NCBI GenBank assembly: GCA_963739085.1
Contig: CAVTZA010000007.1
Span: 310,001-374,000 of the forward strand
DNA length: 64,000 nt
From: DATFQE01 sp963739085
GTDB taxonomy: Bacteria; Actinomycetota; Thermoleophilia; Gaiellales; Gaiellaceae
Direction: 5' to 3'
The notes beneath the pieces were generated by a model, which worked only from the letters and a program-made list of their open reading frames with translations, was not told the DNA's origin and ran no database searches. Below, piece by piece: positions 48,808 through 58,544 of the stretch. The position numbers and the translations under genes were made by a program. The stretch's first letter is position 1. The number at the start of each line of letters is the position of its first letter.

Positions 48808-50562
48808 GTGACGCGCGACGGCTCTCACGCGGCGCTGGCCTCGTACGCGCACTCGCTCGTTCCGCGGTCGCTGGCCGAGGCGGCGCCCGGCCTGGCGACG
48901 CTGTTGCGCTATCCGCGCTCGTACCTCCGGTCCGACCTCGTGGCGGGCGCCACGGTGGGCGCGGTGGCGGTGCCCTCGTCGCTGGCGATGGCGGAGCTCG
49001 CCGGGCTGCCGGTCGTCTACGGCCTCTACGGGACCTTCCTGCCGCTCGCTGTCTACGGGCTGCTCGGGACGTCGCGGCAGCACGTGGTCGGGCCCGACTC
49101 CACGCTCGCGGCGCTGACCGCGGTGACGGTGGCGCCGCTCGCGACGGTCGGAGGGGAGGTCGACCCGGCGCGCTATGTGGCTCTCGCGGCGGCGCTCGCG
49201 CTGGTGATGGGTGGGATCCTCTTCCTGGCAGGCGTGGTCCGGCTGGGCTTCGTGGCGGACTTCTTCGGCAAGCCGGTGCTGCTCGGCTACATCAACGGGG
49301 TCGCGCTGATCGTGATCTCGTCCCAGCTCGGCAAGCTCCTCGGGATCAGCGTCGGGGTGGACGACTTCTTCGCGGTCGTCTGGGAGGTGCTGTCAGAGCT
49401 GAGCGACGCGAACGGCCCGACCGTGCTCCTGAGCGCTTGCCTGCTGGCGGCGGCAATCGCCGTTCGTCGCTTCCTTCCAATCCTGCCCTCGTCCCTCGTA
49501 GTGCTCGCGCTCGCGCTCGTGATCGCCGCGCTCGTCGACCTGCCGGATCACGGGATCGCGGTCGTCGGCGAGGTCGAGGGCGGCCTGCCCTCGTTCGGGC
49601 TGCCGGGGGTCGGAGGAAGCGACGTCCTCGATCTCGTGCTTCCCGCGGCGGCATTCTCACTGGTTGCCTTCGCGGACCTCGTCGCGACCGTCCGCACTTT
49701 CGCGCAGAAGCACGGCTACGAAGTCGACGCCAACCGTGAGCTGACCGCAATCGGCAGTGCCAATCTGATCGGCGGGCTGACAAGCGCGTTCCCCGTCTCC
49801 TCCTCCAACTCCCGGTCCGCCGTCAACGACTCCGCGGGTGCGAGGTCACAGGCTGCTGTCATCGTCGCGGCGGCGGTCGTCGGGCTCTTCCTCCTCTTCC
49901 TGATGCCCCTGATCGAGCCGCTGCCGAAGGCGGCGCTCGGCGTGATCATCGTCGTCGCCGCGGCAGGGCTGATCAACATCCGATCGATCTGGCGCCTTCG
50001 GCACGTCCGCTCGGCCGAGGTCGCGCTCGCGCTCGTCGCCTTCGGCGGCGTGCTCGTGTTCGGGGTCGTCGGCGGCGTCGTAGTCGCGATCGCACTCTCG
50101 ATCGGCGTCTTCCTCTACCGCGCGGCGCGCCCGCACGATGCCGTGCTCGGCCGCGTCGACGACGTCGACGGCTATCACGACATCGCTCGCGGGGAGGATG
50201 CCGAGACGGTGCCGGGGCTGCTCGTATACCGCTTCGACGCTCCGCCGTTCTTCGTCAACGCCGACTACCTCCGACAGCGTGTGCTCGAGCTTGTCGACGC
50301 TTCCCAAGACGTCAGGTGGTTGGTGCTCAACGCCGAGGCGTGGACCTACCTCGACGCCACCGCGATCGACGTCCTTGCTCGACTCGATGTCGAGCTGGAG
50401 CAACGCGGCATCGCGCTCTGTTTCGCCCGCCTGAAGGGACGGCAGCGCGAGATCTTCGAGGAGACGGACCTCACAGCGCGGATCGGGCCCGACCGTTTCT
50501 TCCCCACGGTCCGGGCCGCAGTCGCGGCGTTCGAAGCGGCGCAAGCGGGCGAAACGCGTTAG
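48808..50562 (+). CDS. SulP-family anion transporter with STAS domain
   Basis: 584 residues. The membrane part begins YLRSDLVAGATVGAVAVPSSLAMAELAGLPVVYGLYGTF, includes the GPDSTLAALTAV and SFPVSSS-type GLTSAFPVSSSNSRSAVNDSAG motifs, and the C-terminal STAS domain (about residues 450-570) carries RWLVLNAEAWTYLDATAIDVLARLD. SulP members move sulfate, bicarbonate or other anions. The GTG start at 48808 has GGAGGG upstream. Confidence 0.92.
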   Translation: MTRDGSHAALASYAHSLVPRSLAEAAPGLATLLRYPRSYLRSDLVAGATVGAVAVPSSLAMAELAGLPVVYGLYGTFLPLAVYGLLGTSRQHVVGPDSTLAALTAVTVAPLATVGGEVDPARYVALAAALALVMGGILFLAGVVRLGFVADFFGKPVLLGYINGVALIVISSQLGKLLGISVGVDDFFAVVWEVLSELSDANGPTVLLSACLLAAAIAVRRFLPILPSSLVVLALALVIAALVDLPDHGIAVVGEVEGGLPSFGLPGVGGSDVLDLVLPAAAFSLVAFADLVATVRTFAQKHGYEVDANRELTAIGSANLIGGLTSAFPVSSSNSRSAVNDSAGARSQAAVIVAAAVVGLFLLFLMPLIEPLPKAALGVIIVVAAAGLINIRSIWRLRHVRSAEVALALVAFGGVLVFGVVGGVVVAIALSIGVFLYRAARPHDAVLGRVDDVDGYHDIARGEDAETVPGLLVYRFDAPPFFVNADYLRQRVLELVDASQDVRWLVLNAEAWTYLDATAIDVLARLDVELEQRGIALCFARLKGRQREIFEETDLTARIGPDRFFPTVRAAVAAFEAAQAGETR

Positions 50563-50589
50563 CCGGCTCGACCTTTTGTGGAACTACAA

Positions 50590-51687
50590 CTAGGGCCTCG
50601 AGCTCAGCCTGTCGACGATCCGCCGGAGCGCCGCCATGGTCCGCCTCAGCTCGCGGATCTGAGCAGCGAGGTCTTGCGCGCGCTCCCGCTGCACCTGAAG
50701 GGCCTCCCGCTGGGCCTCAATCGCCGCCCGCTGGGCCTGAACGGCCGCCCTGAGCAGCTCGGCCTCGACCCGGCGCCGGTCGGCCTCGGCCTGGAGCCGA
50801 GCCCTGGACTCATCGGTCTGGGACTGCTTGCTCTCGAGCGCCGCGATCCGAGCCTCGTTAGCGCTCGCGCGACCGGACCCCTGCCCCGTTGCGACCCCGA
50901 CCCTGTCGTCGAGGCCCGCGACATCCCGCTTGACCGTCTCGAGCTCTTGCTGAGAGAGCCGCTCGCTCCGCTCAGTGAGAGTCCCCCGGAGAGACTGAAG
51001 CTGCTGCTGCGCGTCGTCGAGCTGGGAGCGCGTCGTCCCGGAGAGCTGGCTGCCGAGGAGCGCGCGCGCCTGTCCGACGCGGGGTTCGGCGTCGGCGAGC
51101 TTCGCCGACAGGCCTGCGAGCTTGGTCTGCGCGGCCGCATTCAACTGCTCGGCGCTCTGGATCGCGCCCGCCAGCAGCTGGTTCGTCGTCGCCAGGTAGC
51201 CGTTCAACGCCTCTATCTCCGCGACCAGCGTCTGCGCGTCCGCGACGGCTTCCGGCGTGCTCGGGTCGGCGTTGCGTGCGACTGCCAGCGTGGTCAGGCC
51301 GATCGTAAGCAGCAGTGTCATGAGCGTGATCGCCACCCAAGCCCAGGCGGGCGCCCGCGCAGTTCGAGGCCGAGCGGTACGAGCCTCCTCGGCCGTCGCC
51401 TGCTCGACCGCCGGCGGCTCGGAAGCGCCGACCTCCGCCGCGACAGCTGCGGCGTCCGGCTCCGCCTCCGCAGCGGGCTGCGTGCTCGGAGACTCCGCCG
51501 GCGTCTCGCTCTCGTCCGTCTCAGCAACAGCGTCCGCCGGCGTCTCGCTCTCGTCCGTCTCAGCGACAGCGTCCGACTGCCCCTCCGCACCGTTCTGCGC
51601 GCTCGGAGACTCCGCCGGCAGCTCGCTCTCGCCGTCGTCGGAGGCGCCGCCCGGCTCCGCTTCTGCGCGGGGCTCCGGCACCGTCAT
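50590..51687 (-). CDS. membrane-anchored coiled-coil protein with acidic repeats
   Basis: 365 residues: an acidic Ala/Pro/Glu/Ser-rich N-terminus with a 13-residue tandem repeat (AVAETDESETPAD), one helix at about residues 130-150 (AWVAITLMTLLLTIGLTTLAV), then about 200 residues of heptad coiled coil (ARLQAEADRRRVEAELLRAA). ATG 51687 overlaps the stop of the upstream gene (ATGA). The upstream partner has the same layout. A structural or scaffold role is likely; no family is recognised. Confidence 0.6.
   Translation of the reverse strand: MTVPEPRAEAEPGGASDDGESELPAESPSAQNGAEGQSDAVAETDESETPADAVAETDESETPAESPSTQPAAEAEPDAAAVAAEVGASEPPAVEQATAEEARTARPRTARAPAWAWVAITLMTLLLTIGLTTLAVARNADPSTPEAVADAQTLVAEIEALNGYLATTNQLLAGAIQSAEQLNAAAQTKLAGLSAKLADAEPRVGQARALLGSQLSGTTRSQLDDAQQQLQSLRGTLTERSERLSQQELETVKRDVAGLDDRVGVATGQGSGRASANEARIAALESKQSQTDESRARLQAEADRRRVEAELLRAAVQAQRAAIEAQREALQVQRERAQDLAAQIRELRRTMAALRRIVDRLSSRP
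51494..51571 (-). repeat. two-copy 39-bp tandem repeat in the coiled-coil gene
   Basis: Two 39-bp units at 51494-51532 and 51533-51571 that differ at one base encode the repeated 13-residue block ending DESETPA. It is probably copy-number variable. Confidence 0.6.
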
Positions 51688-52118
51688 GGGCTCCGTTGGT
51701 TCGAGGATGAGCTCTCGGATTGCTTCTGCTTCGCCTGTGACGCTTGCGTCTGAGCGGAGCTGAGCGCGGACTCGAACTGCTTGTTGAAGGTGTTGAGCTC
51801 TTCGTTGGTCGTCTTGACGTCGGCGACGAGATCGTCCAGCAACTGAGTGGCCGACGCCGAGGCGGCGTCCGCATTCGCGGAAGCGTCGCGAGCCTCGACG
51901 AACAGGCCCAGCGTCACCGCGACCAGCGCTACTGCCAGCAAGCCCAGGACGACCCAGACCCACGTCGGCACCCGAGCGTCGGATGCGCCGGCGCCCGTAT
52001 CCGGGCGTGGCTTCGTCGCTTCGGCATCGCTCGACTCGGCGACAGGTACTCCAGAGTGCCTGTCGGCTGCTGCGCCAGGCGGCGGGTCGCCCTGTGCCTC
52101 GAGCTCACGGTCTGCCAT
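51684..52118 (-). CDS. membrane-anchored protein with short coiled coil
   Basis: 144 residues: a Pro/Asp-rich N-terminus, one helix (VWVVLGLLAVALVAVTLGLFV) near residues 53-73, and a helical tail (LLDDLVADVKTTNEELNTFNKQFESALSSAQ). It shares the layout of the next gene, to which it is coupled by an ATGA overlap. A spacer-less palindrome lies 59 bp upstream. It probably forms a complex with the longer protein; function unknown. Confidence 0.6.
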   Translation of the reverse strand: MADRELEAQGDPPPGAAADRHSGVPVAESSDAEATKPRPDTGAGASDARVPTWVWVVLGLLAVALVAVTLGLFVEARDASANADAASASATQLLDDLVADVKTTNEELNTFNKQFESALSSAQTQASQAKQKQSESSSSNQRSP

Positions 52119-52176
52119 CGTTCTGGCTTCCCAGTCTCGCCACGGGCCGGCGGCATCACATCACCCGTCTGTCCGG

Positions 52177-52190
52177 TTCACCCGGGTGAG
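52177..52190. promoter_or_regulatory. spacer-less palindrome TTCACCCGGGTGAG
   Basis: TCACCC and GGGTGA directly joined, 59 bp before the start of the coiled-coil operon on the minus strand. It matches the elements at 48589 and 59247. Confidence 0.55.
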
Positions 52191-52271
52191 TGGTTGTCTG
52201 TTACGTACCCCGCCGTTCCACCGGCGATCGGAATATCAGCCGCGGCAGCGCGCCGTCGCGGCGGCGTTTAC

Positions 52272-52300
52272 TGGACAGGCGGCGGGCAGGCGGTTATATA
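52272..52300 (+). promoter_or_regulatory. sigma-70-type promoter of first histidine kinase
   Basis: -35 TGGACA at 52272-52277 and -10 TATATA at 52295-52300 with a 17-bp spacer. The AT-rich box stands out in this GC-rich DNA. The GTG start at 52330 is 29 bp downstream, with GGAGG at 52321. Confidence 0.6.
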
Positions 52301-52329
52301 GGCATCGGCGTCGCGAGGTCGGAGGTACG

Positions 52330-54223
52330 GTGTCCACTGTCGTCGGTGACTATGCAGCTGCTCCAGCGGCGCCGCCTACCCTCTCGACGATCCTCGCTCG
52401 ACGCGGCGTCCTGATCGCCGCTGCGATCGCTTGGGTTCTCGTCGCGATCGGAGCGGGTCTGCTCCTCGCGACGAGCGACCACCTCGTCGATCCGATTGCG
52501 TACGGCATCCAGCGGGCCGTGATCATCGTGGGATGGTCGAGCGCGGCGCTCTACTGGCTGGTTCGACGTCCCGGCAATCGCCTCGGCCTCGCGTTCGTGG
52601 CGCTGGCGCTTGCGTCGGTCGTCATGTCGCTGCAAGGGGCGTCCGATCCCCTGCTCCACAGCATTGGTGTGTTCGGTGACTTCCCGTCGTTCCTCCTGGC
52701 CTACTACGTCATCTTCGCCTTCCCCGACGGACGGCTTGCCGGCACGCCGGAGCGGCTGCTGCTCGCGGGATGGGTGCTCTGGTTCTCGCCGTTCTTCCCT
52801 TCGCTTTTCTTCTCGCCCGTCGTGAGCGGCGGCGGGCCGATCGCCGGCTGCAACGCGGCGTGTCCCACGAACGCCTTCATGATCGCCGACCGTCCGACGA
52901 TCGCCGACGCGTTCGGCAGCGAATTTTCGTACGTGGTGATCGCGGTCGCAGCGGCGACTCTCGCTGTCTTGTTCTACCGCCTGGCGACGGCAACTCGACC
53001 GCGCAGGCGTGCGCTCATTCCCATCTACTTACCCGCCGTGATGCTCACGGTGCCGGTCCTGATCTTCCACGGCGTCGTCACCCATCATCTCGATCTGGAT
53101 CCCAGCACGATCTCGGACGTCGGCTGGTTCCTCACGGTTGGTCGCGCCCTGCTTCCCTACGGATTTCTGCTTTCGATCGTGGTGAGCACGTTCTTCGCCG
53201 CGACGGCGTTGAAAACGATCGTCTCCCGCCTGGTAGACAACCCGAGCGCCGCTCAGCTGCGCACGACGCTGGCCGATGCGCTCGATGATCCGTCGCTCGA
53301 GCTCGGGATCCGGCTCGAGCAGGCGGGCGGCTTTGTCGACTCGAGCGGCAAGCCCTTGCATCCACGCCTGCGGCCGGCCAGTCGTCGACTCCGGTCACGC
53401 AGAACGGCGAAACCGTGGCCGTGATCAGGCACGACGCCGGCTTTGGACACCGACCCGGAGCTCCTCGCAGCCGCGGGTCAGGCGCTGCTGCTGGCGATCG
53501 AGAACGGTCGCCTGACGGCCGAGCTCGACGCGACAAGCGTGGAGCTCCGCGCGACGCGTGCACGCATCCTGGCCACGGGCGACGCCGGGCGCCGAAAGCT
53601 CGAGCGCGACCTCCATGACGGGGCGCAGCAACATCTGGTCGCCCTTCGCATCAGAGTCGGCCTGGCCCGCGAATTCGCGGATCCAGAAGCCGCGCAGCGA
53701 CTCGACGACGTCGGCAAAGAGCTCGAGGAGATCCTGGAGGAGCTCCGCGACCTCGCCCACGGCCTCTATCCGCCTGTGCTTCGCGAGCTCGGACTCGCGG
53801 AGGCCCTGGCCAGCGCCGTGCGGCGTTCGGCCTCACCGGCGAAGCTCGAGGCCCCAGCGATCGGCAGCTACTCCGAAGACGTGGAGGCCGCCGTCTACTT
53901 CTGCTGCCTGGAAGGTCTCCAGAACGTCGACAAGCACGCCGGTTCGGGTGCGACCGCTGTGATTCGGCTCTGGGAGCGCGATCGCCGGCTCTACTTCGAG
54001 ATCGTCGACGACGGCGTCGGCTACCACGTCGAATCGACCCGGAACGCGGGCCAAGGGCCTGGCGAACATGACCGACCGGATCGCCGCGCTCGGAGGCACC
54101 CTCGCCGTCGAATCGACGCCGGGACAAGGCACCACGATCCGGGCCAACATCCCCGTCGCCGACCCCGCCACACAGCTCGTCGGTCCCCTCGCCCACTCCG
54201 CCTCCGAGAATCGCAGCGACTGA
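52330..54223 (+). CDS. membrane histidine kinase, HisKA_3 type, first tandem copy (frame breaks)
   Basis: About 631 residues after repair. The N-terminal 290 residues hold about eight helices (GVLIAAAIAWVLVAIGAGLLLAT, FLLAYYVIFAFPDGRL), then a linker, then the dimerisation helix with the phosphorylated histidine (LERDLHDGAQQHLVALRIRVG) and a HATPase (VEAAVYFCCLEGLQNVDKHAG, GLANMTDRIAALGGTL). A one-base loss near 53357 and gain near 53436 cancel out. Near 54045 a lost CG shifts the C-terminus. It is the upstream member of a tandem pair. Confidence 0.82.
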
Positions 54224-54324
54224 CCGCTACTCGAGCGGACGCCCTCGACCTGTCGACTACCGCGTCGGGCTGATCGAGCGCTCGGATTACCAGCCACGGC
54301 AGCGCGCCGTCGCGGCGGCGTTTA

Positions 54325-54354
54325 CTGGACAGGCGGCGGTGCAGGTGGCTATAT
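54325..54354 (+). promoter_or_regulatory. sigma-70-type promoter of second histidine kinase
   Basis: -35 TGGACA at 54325-54330, -10 TATATA at 54349-54354, spacer 18 bp: one base longer than in the first copy. GTG start at 54386. Confidence 0.6.
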
Positions 54355-54385
54355 AGGCATCGGCGTCGCGAAGTTCGGAGGTACG

Positions 54386-56289
54386 GTGTCCACGGTCGTC
54401 GGTGACTCTGCAGCTGCTCCGGCCGCGCCGCCTACCCTCTCGACGATCCTCGCTCGACGCGGCGTTCTGATCGCAGTTGCGGTCGGAGGGGTTCTCGTCG
54501 CGATCGGCGCGGGTCTGCTCCTCGCGACGAGCGACCATCTCGTCGACCCGGTCGCATTCGGCCTGGTGATCGCCGTGATGGTCGTGGGATGGTTCAGCGC
54601 GGCGCTCTACTGGCTGGTTCGACGCCCTGGCAATCGACTCGGTCTCTTGCTTCTCGCGGTCGCGGTCTGCACGGTCGCGCTTGCGCTTCAGGGAGCGACC
54701 GAGCCGCATCTCCGCAGCATCGGTGTGTTGGCCGATTGGCTGCTTGTTCTTCCCTGGTTTTACGTCGTCTTCGCGTTCCCGGCGGGTCGCATCGAGAGTC
54801 GCGTCGGATGGGCGCTGCTCGCCGCGATCGGGGTCGAACGACTGGAGTCGTACGTCCCCTCGCTCCTCTTCTCGCCGGTTGTCTATGGCAATTTTCCGCA
54901 GGCCGGCTGCAACGCTGCGTGTCCCGCGAACGGCTTGATGATTGCCGATCGGCCGACGATCGCCGACGGTCTTTTCAGCAGCGACATCACGACTCACTAC
55001 CTGTTCGCGGTCCGCTCCGCAATCTTCGTCTACCTGATCTACCGGCTAGCGACGGCGACGCGGCCGCGGAGACGGGCACTCCTGCCTGTCTACGTCCCGG
55101 TTCTGACGACCGTCGCTCTGCTCCTAGTCGTCTACGCAGCCCGTGTCGAGCTCGTGCACCTGGATGCGGGCGCGCTCTCGAATCTGAGCTTGCTGGCCAC
55201 CATCGGTATCGGCGCAGCGCCATACGGATTTCTGCTTTCGGTCGTGGTGAGCACGTTCTTCGCCGCGACGGCGTTGAAAACGATCGTCTCCCGCCTGGTA
55301 GACAACCCGAGCGCCGCTCAGCTGCGCACGACGCTGGCCGATGCGCTCGATGATCCGTCGCTCGAGCTCGGGATCCGGCTCGAGCAGGCGGGCGGCTTTG
55401 TCGACTCGAGCGGCGAGCCCCTTGCTTCCACGCCTGCGGCCGGCCAGTCGTCGACTCCGGTCACCCAGAACGGCGAGACCGTGGCCGTGATCAGGCACGA
55501 CGCGGCTTTGGACACCGACCCGGAGCTCCTCGCAGCCGCGGGTCAGGCGCTGCTGCTGGCGATCGAGAACGGTCGCCTGACCGCCGAGCTCGACGCGACC
55601 AGCATGGAGCTCCGCGCAACGCGCGCGCGCATCCTGGCCACCGGCGACGCCGGGCGCCGAAAGCTCGAGCGCGACCTCCATGACGGGGCGCAGCAACACC
55701 TGGTCGCCCTTCGCATCAGAGTCGGCCTGGCCCGCGAATTCGCCGACCCAGAGGCCGCACAGCGACTCGACGACGTCGGCAAAGAGCTCGAGGAGATCCT
55801 GGAGGAGCTCCGCGACCTCGCCCATGGCCTCTACCCGCCCGTGCTTCGCGAGCTCGGACTCCGAGAGGCCCTGGCCAGCGCCGTGCGGCGCTCGGCCTCA
55901 CCGGCGAAGCTCGAGGCTCCAGCGATCGGCAGCTACTCCGAAGAGGTGCAGGCCGCCGTCTACTTCTGCTGCCTGGAAGGCCTCCAGAACGTCGACAAGC
56001 ACGCCGGTCCGGGCGCGACCGCTGTCATTCGGCTCTGGGAGCGCGATCGCCGGCTCTACTTCGAGATCCTCGACGACGGCGTCGGCTACCACCTCGAATC
56101 GACCCGGAACGCGGGCCAAGGGCCTGGCGAACATGACCGACCGGATCGCCGCGCTCGGAGGCACCCTCGTGGTCGAATCGACCCCGGGACGAGGCACCAC
56201 GATCCGGGCCAACATCCCGGTCGCCGACCCCGCCAGGCAGCGACGTCGGTCCCGTCGCCCACTCCGCCTCCGAGAATCGCAGCGACTGA
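54386..56289 (+). CDS. membrane histidine kinase, HisKA_3 type, second tandem copy (two frame breaks)
   Basis: About 635 residues after repair, with the same layout as the first copy. The membrane sensor half differs (FAFPAGRIESRVGWALLAAIG, LFAVRSAIFVYLIYRL), while the linker, histidine helix and ATPase are nearly identical, so the two probably sense different inputs and share output. Breaks near 56110 (same as in the first copy) and 56238 (CAGCGACG from CAGCGCGACG) fit loss of one CG unit. The stop is 3 bp from the convergent receiver gene. Confidence 0.85.
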
Positions 56290-56292
56290 CGG

Positions 56293-56717
56293 CTAATCGA
56301 TCTCGTCAGGCGCGAGCGGACGTCGGCCGTGGTCGACCCACAACCGTTGGAGCAGGGCAGGCCCGAAGTCCTCCTTCCGGACGAACGCTGCCGCGCCGGA
56401 GAACCCGTCACCGGACGGATGCTCCTCGAGGCAATCGGTCGAGATAAGCACGACAGTGGAAGCGGGATGTGCGGCGCTGAGGAGCGCGCCGTCTCGAAGC
56501 CGTCGATCCCGGGCATGCGGATGTCGACCAGCACGAGGTCGGGATCGAGCTCGCCCGCGAGCGCGAGCGCCTCCTCCCCGGAGCCGGCCTCGCCCAAGTA
56601 CTCGAAGCCGTCGGTCGACTCGATCACCTCCCGTGCGGCCTGGCGGAACACGGCCTGGTCGTCGACCGTCATCACCCCGACGCCGACCCGTGCTCGCCGT
56701 CGAACAAGTGAGCTCAC
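56293..56717 (-). CDS. receiver-only response regulator (frame broken once)
   Basis: A CheY-like receiver of about 141 residues with no output domain: VGVMTVDDQAVFRQAAREVI, the phosphoryl site LVLVDIRMPGIDGFETA (Asp in DIRMP) and a late FVRKED lysine. The frame breaks near 56490, where GACGGCGCGCTCC reads on if one or four bases are added. The start could be GTG 56717 or ATG 56672. It is convergent with the second kinase and 3 bp away, so it may take phosphate from the kinases; a DNA-binding partner would be elsewhere, possibly the next gene. Confidence 0.7.
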
Positions 56718-56997
56718 GTCGGCGCTCACGGGAGGTCGTGTCGATCCCAACGCGAGAGAAGCGCCGAACAGATAGGTGCAGGCATCGCGGCTCCTCGCTC
56801 TCGTGTCTCCATCTGGTGTCTTTGTGGCGTCGATTCGGGTGCCAGGACGGACGAGCCGTCGTCGTAGTACCCCACCTTCTTCCTTGTAAACGAGGCCCGC
56901 AATGACGCCTGCCGGTTTTCCGCCAGGGTGTGCGCATGCCTTCGCAGGGCAATGCGGCCACGACGATCCCGCATGGCCCGCCGGGTATCGTGCGCCC

Positions 56998-57684
56998 GTG
57001 GCCATCCGCGTCGTGATCGCGGACGACAATCTGCTCGTGCGAGAGGGCCTCGCGCAGGTGCTCGGCGGACAGCAGAACATCGAGCTCGTGGGCGCGTACG
57101 CAGACCTCCCCTCGGTGCTCGAGGCAGTCGAGGCCGATCCACCGGACGTGGTGTTGACGGACATCCGGATGCCCCCGTCCCAAAGCGACGAGGGGATCCG
57201 GCTTGCGGCGCTCCTGCGGGAGAGCAACCCGGACGTGGGAGTGGTGGTGCTCAGCCAGTACTCCGAGCCGCTCTACGCGCTTGCTCTGCTCGAGTCGGGC
57301 TCGGACGGCCGCGGGTACCTGCTCAAGGAGCGCGTGCACGACCGCGCACAGCTCCTGTCCGCCCTCGAGACGGTCGCAGACGGCGGCTCGGTCGTGGACG
57401 CGAGGATCGTGGACGTGCTCGTCGCGTCGAAGGGTCACGCCGAGCACTCGTCCCTGGCGGCTCTTACCCCGCGGGAGCGCGAGGTCCTCGCCCAGGTAGC
57501 TCAGGGGAAGAGCAACGGCGCAATCGCGGAGTCGCTCGTGCTCACGAAGCGAGCCGTGGAAAAGCACATCAACCACATCTTCTCCAAGCTGGATCTCTCC
57601 GGGGAGGAGGACGCCAGCAAGCGGGTCAAGGCCACCCTTGCGTTCCTGTCGGAGGAGCGGGAAGCCGGCTCGACCGGCGCTTGA
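56998..57684 (+). CDS. NarL/LuxR-family response regulator
   Basis: 228 residues: receiver domain (IRVVIADDNLLVREGLAQVL, VVLTDIRMPP with the phospho-aspartate) and a C-terminal LuxR helix-turn-helix (LTPREREVLAQVAQGKSNGAIAESLVLTKRAVEKHINHIFSKL). The start is GTG 56998, directly before the receiver. A longer reading from 56902 lacks support. It is a plausible partner of the nearby HisKA_3 kinases, which usually pair with NarL-type regulators. Confidence 0.9.
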   Translation: MAIRVVIADDNLLVREGLAQVLGGQQNIELVGAYADLPSVLEAVEADPPDVVLTDIRMPPSQSDEGIRLAALLRESNPDVGVVVLSQYSEPLYALALLESGSDGRGYLLKERVHDRAQLLSALETVADGGSVVDARIVDVLVASKGHAEHSSLAALTPREREVLAQVAQGKSNGAIAESLVLTKRAVEKHINHIFSKLDLSGEEDASKRVKATLAFLSEEREAGSTGA

Positions 57685-57724
57685 GCGCGGGGGCGCGCAG
57701 GGAGCGTGGCGGATCCGTTGGGGC

Positions 57725-58502
57725 CTAGTCGCCGTTTGCCTGCAGCCGCTTCGAGAAATACTGCGAGCGCCTTCTTCGTCTTGGTCTGCTGCTCGCCTGA
57801 GAGGTCGACGCCCTTCTGCGTCAGGAACGCTCTCGTTTCGGCGGCGACCTGGAACGCTTCCGAGGGCGCGCATTTCGTCGACAGCTCGAGGATCATCGAG
57901 TTGTCCGGGTAGAGCCAAAGCTCGGAAACGAGCTTGCGGGCGTACCCCTCGGGCGCGAACTTCAGCTTGAGCACGGAGATCGGGCCGAGAATCGAGAGAT
58001 CGTCCAGCTCGAGCCCCTCGGGTGCGTGCGCCGCGTACAACGCCCGTTGTTCCTTGGAGTAGAGCCTGCGGATTGGCCGCTTCCCCAACACCGTATCCCT
58101 GACGTCCGTCGTCTTCAGCGCGCGCTTCATCGATCCCGAGCAGACGAACCCGCCCGGCATCGCATCGACCTCGACGCCGAAGTTCGGCGAGCGGCGCAGC
58201 TCAGCCGGAAGCTCCTTCGGGACCACCGGGCGCAGCTTCACGACCGTGTCGTCTCCCTTGCGTTGGACGCGACGAGCGCGAACGACGACGCCGCTCTTGT
58301 TGAGCGTCAGGTCCGGCGTGTCGAAGAAGTAGACCTGCCGAATCTGAGCGTCGAGGGGATCCACCCCGAGCGCCGCCGCTCCACGGCTCCGGTCGGACAC
58401 CGGCACCGTCAGCTTGAGCTCCACGCTGTCGGCGCCTTTCGTCAAGGCGAGCAGCTCGGCAAGATCCTGATCGGTAAGCGCGGGGGTCTTCGTTGCGGCC
58501 AT
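57725..58502 (-). CDS. CYTH-like (triphosphate tunnel) protein (frame broken once)
   Basis: 259 residues after repair. The start KGADSVELKLTVPVSD followed by QVYFFDTPDLTLNKSGVVVRARRV and DDTVVKLRPVVP is the beta-strand pattern of the CYTH/triphosphate tunnel superfamily (adenylate cyclase class IV, thiamine or inorganic triphosphatase). The N-terminal EXEXK motif is modified (VELKL). Near 57757 the frame breaks: CTCGCAGTATTTC would read through as CTCGCGCAGTATTTC, giving a stop at 57725. Substrate unknown. Confidence 0.6.
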
Positions 58503-58544
58503 GTTGATCCTCCTCCGGTCGGGCGAGCCGGTCACGACAGAGAG

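Larger units (their letters stand above)
52237..54223 (+). repeat. first copy of a tandem duplication (about 2.05 kb unit)
   Basis: The unit includes the promoter and the whole kinase gene. The second copy runs from 54291 to 56289. The 3' two thirds are almost identical at the nucleotide level, while the membrane-domain part has diverged. Confidence 0.8.
54291..56289 (+). repeat. second copy of the tandem duplication
   Basis: Repeats 52237-54223 including the promoter, the GTG start and the C-terminal codons. Period is about 2054 bp. Confidence 0.8.

Noticed and set aside
48721..48828. 35-codon minus-strand frame with one hydrophobic helix (LVTLILAVSFCIVQMAGA)
   Set aside because: It overlaps the SulP start and ribosome site, and has no clear start or binding site of its own.
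57501..57724. Extension of the CYTH-like frame past 57725
   Set aside because: It would run antisense into the NarL-type regulator gene. Adding one GC near 57757 gives a natural stop at 57725.
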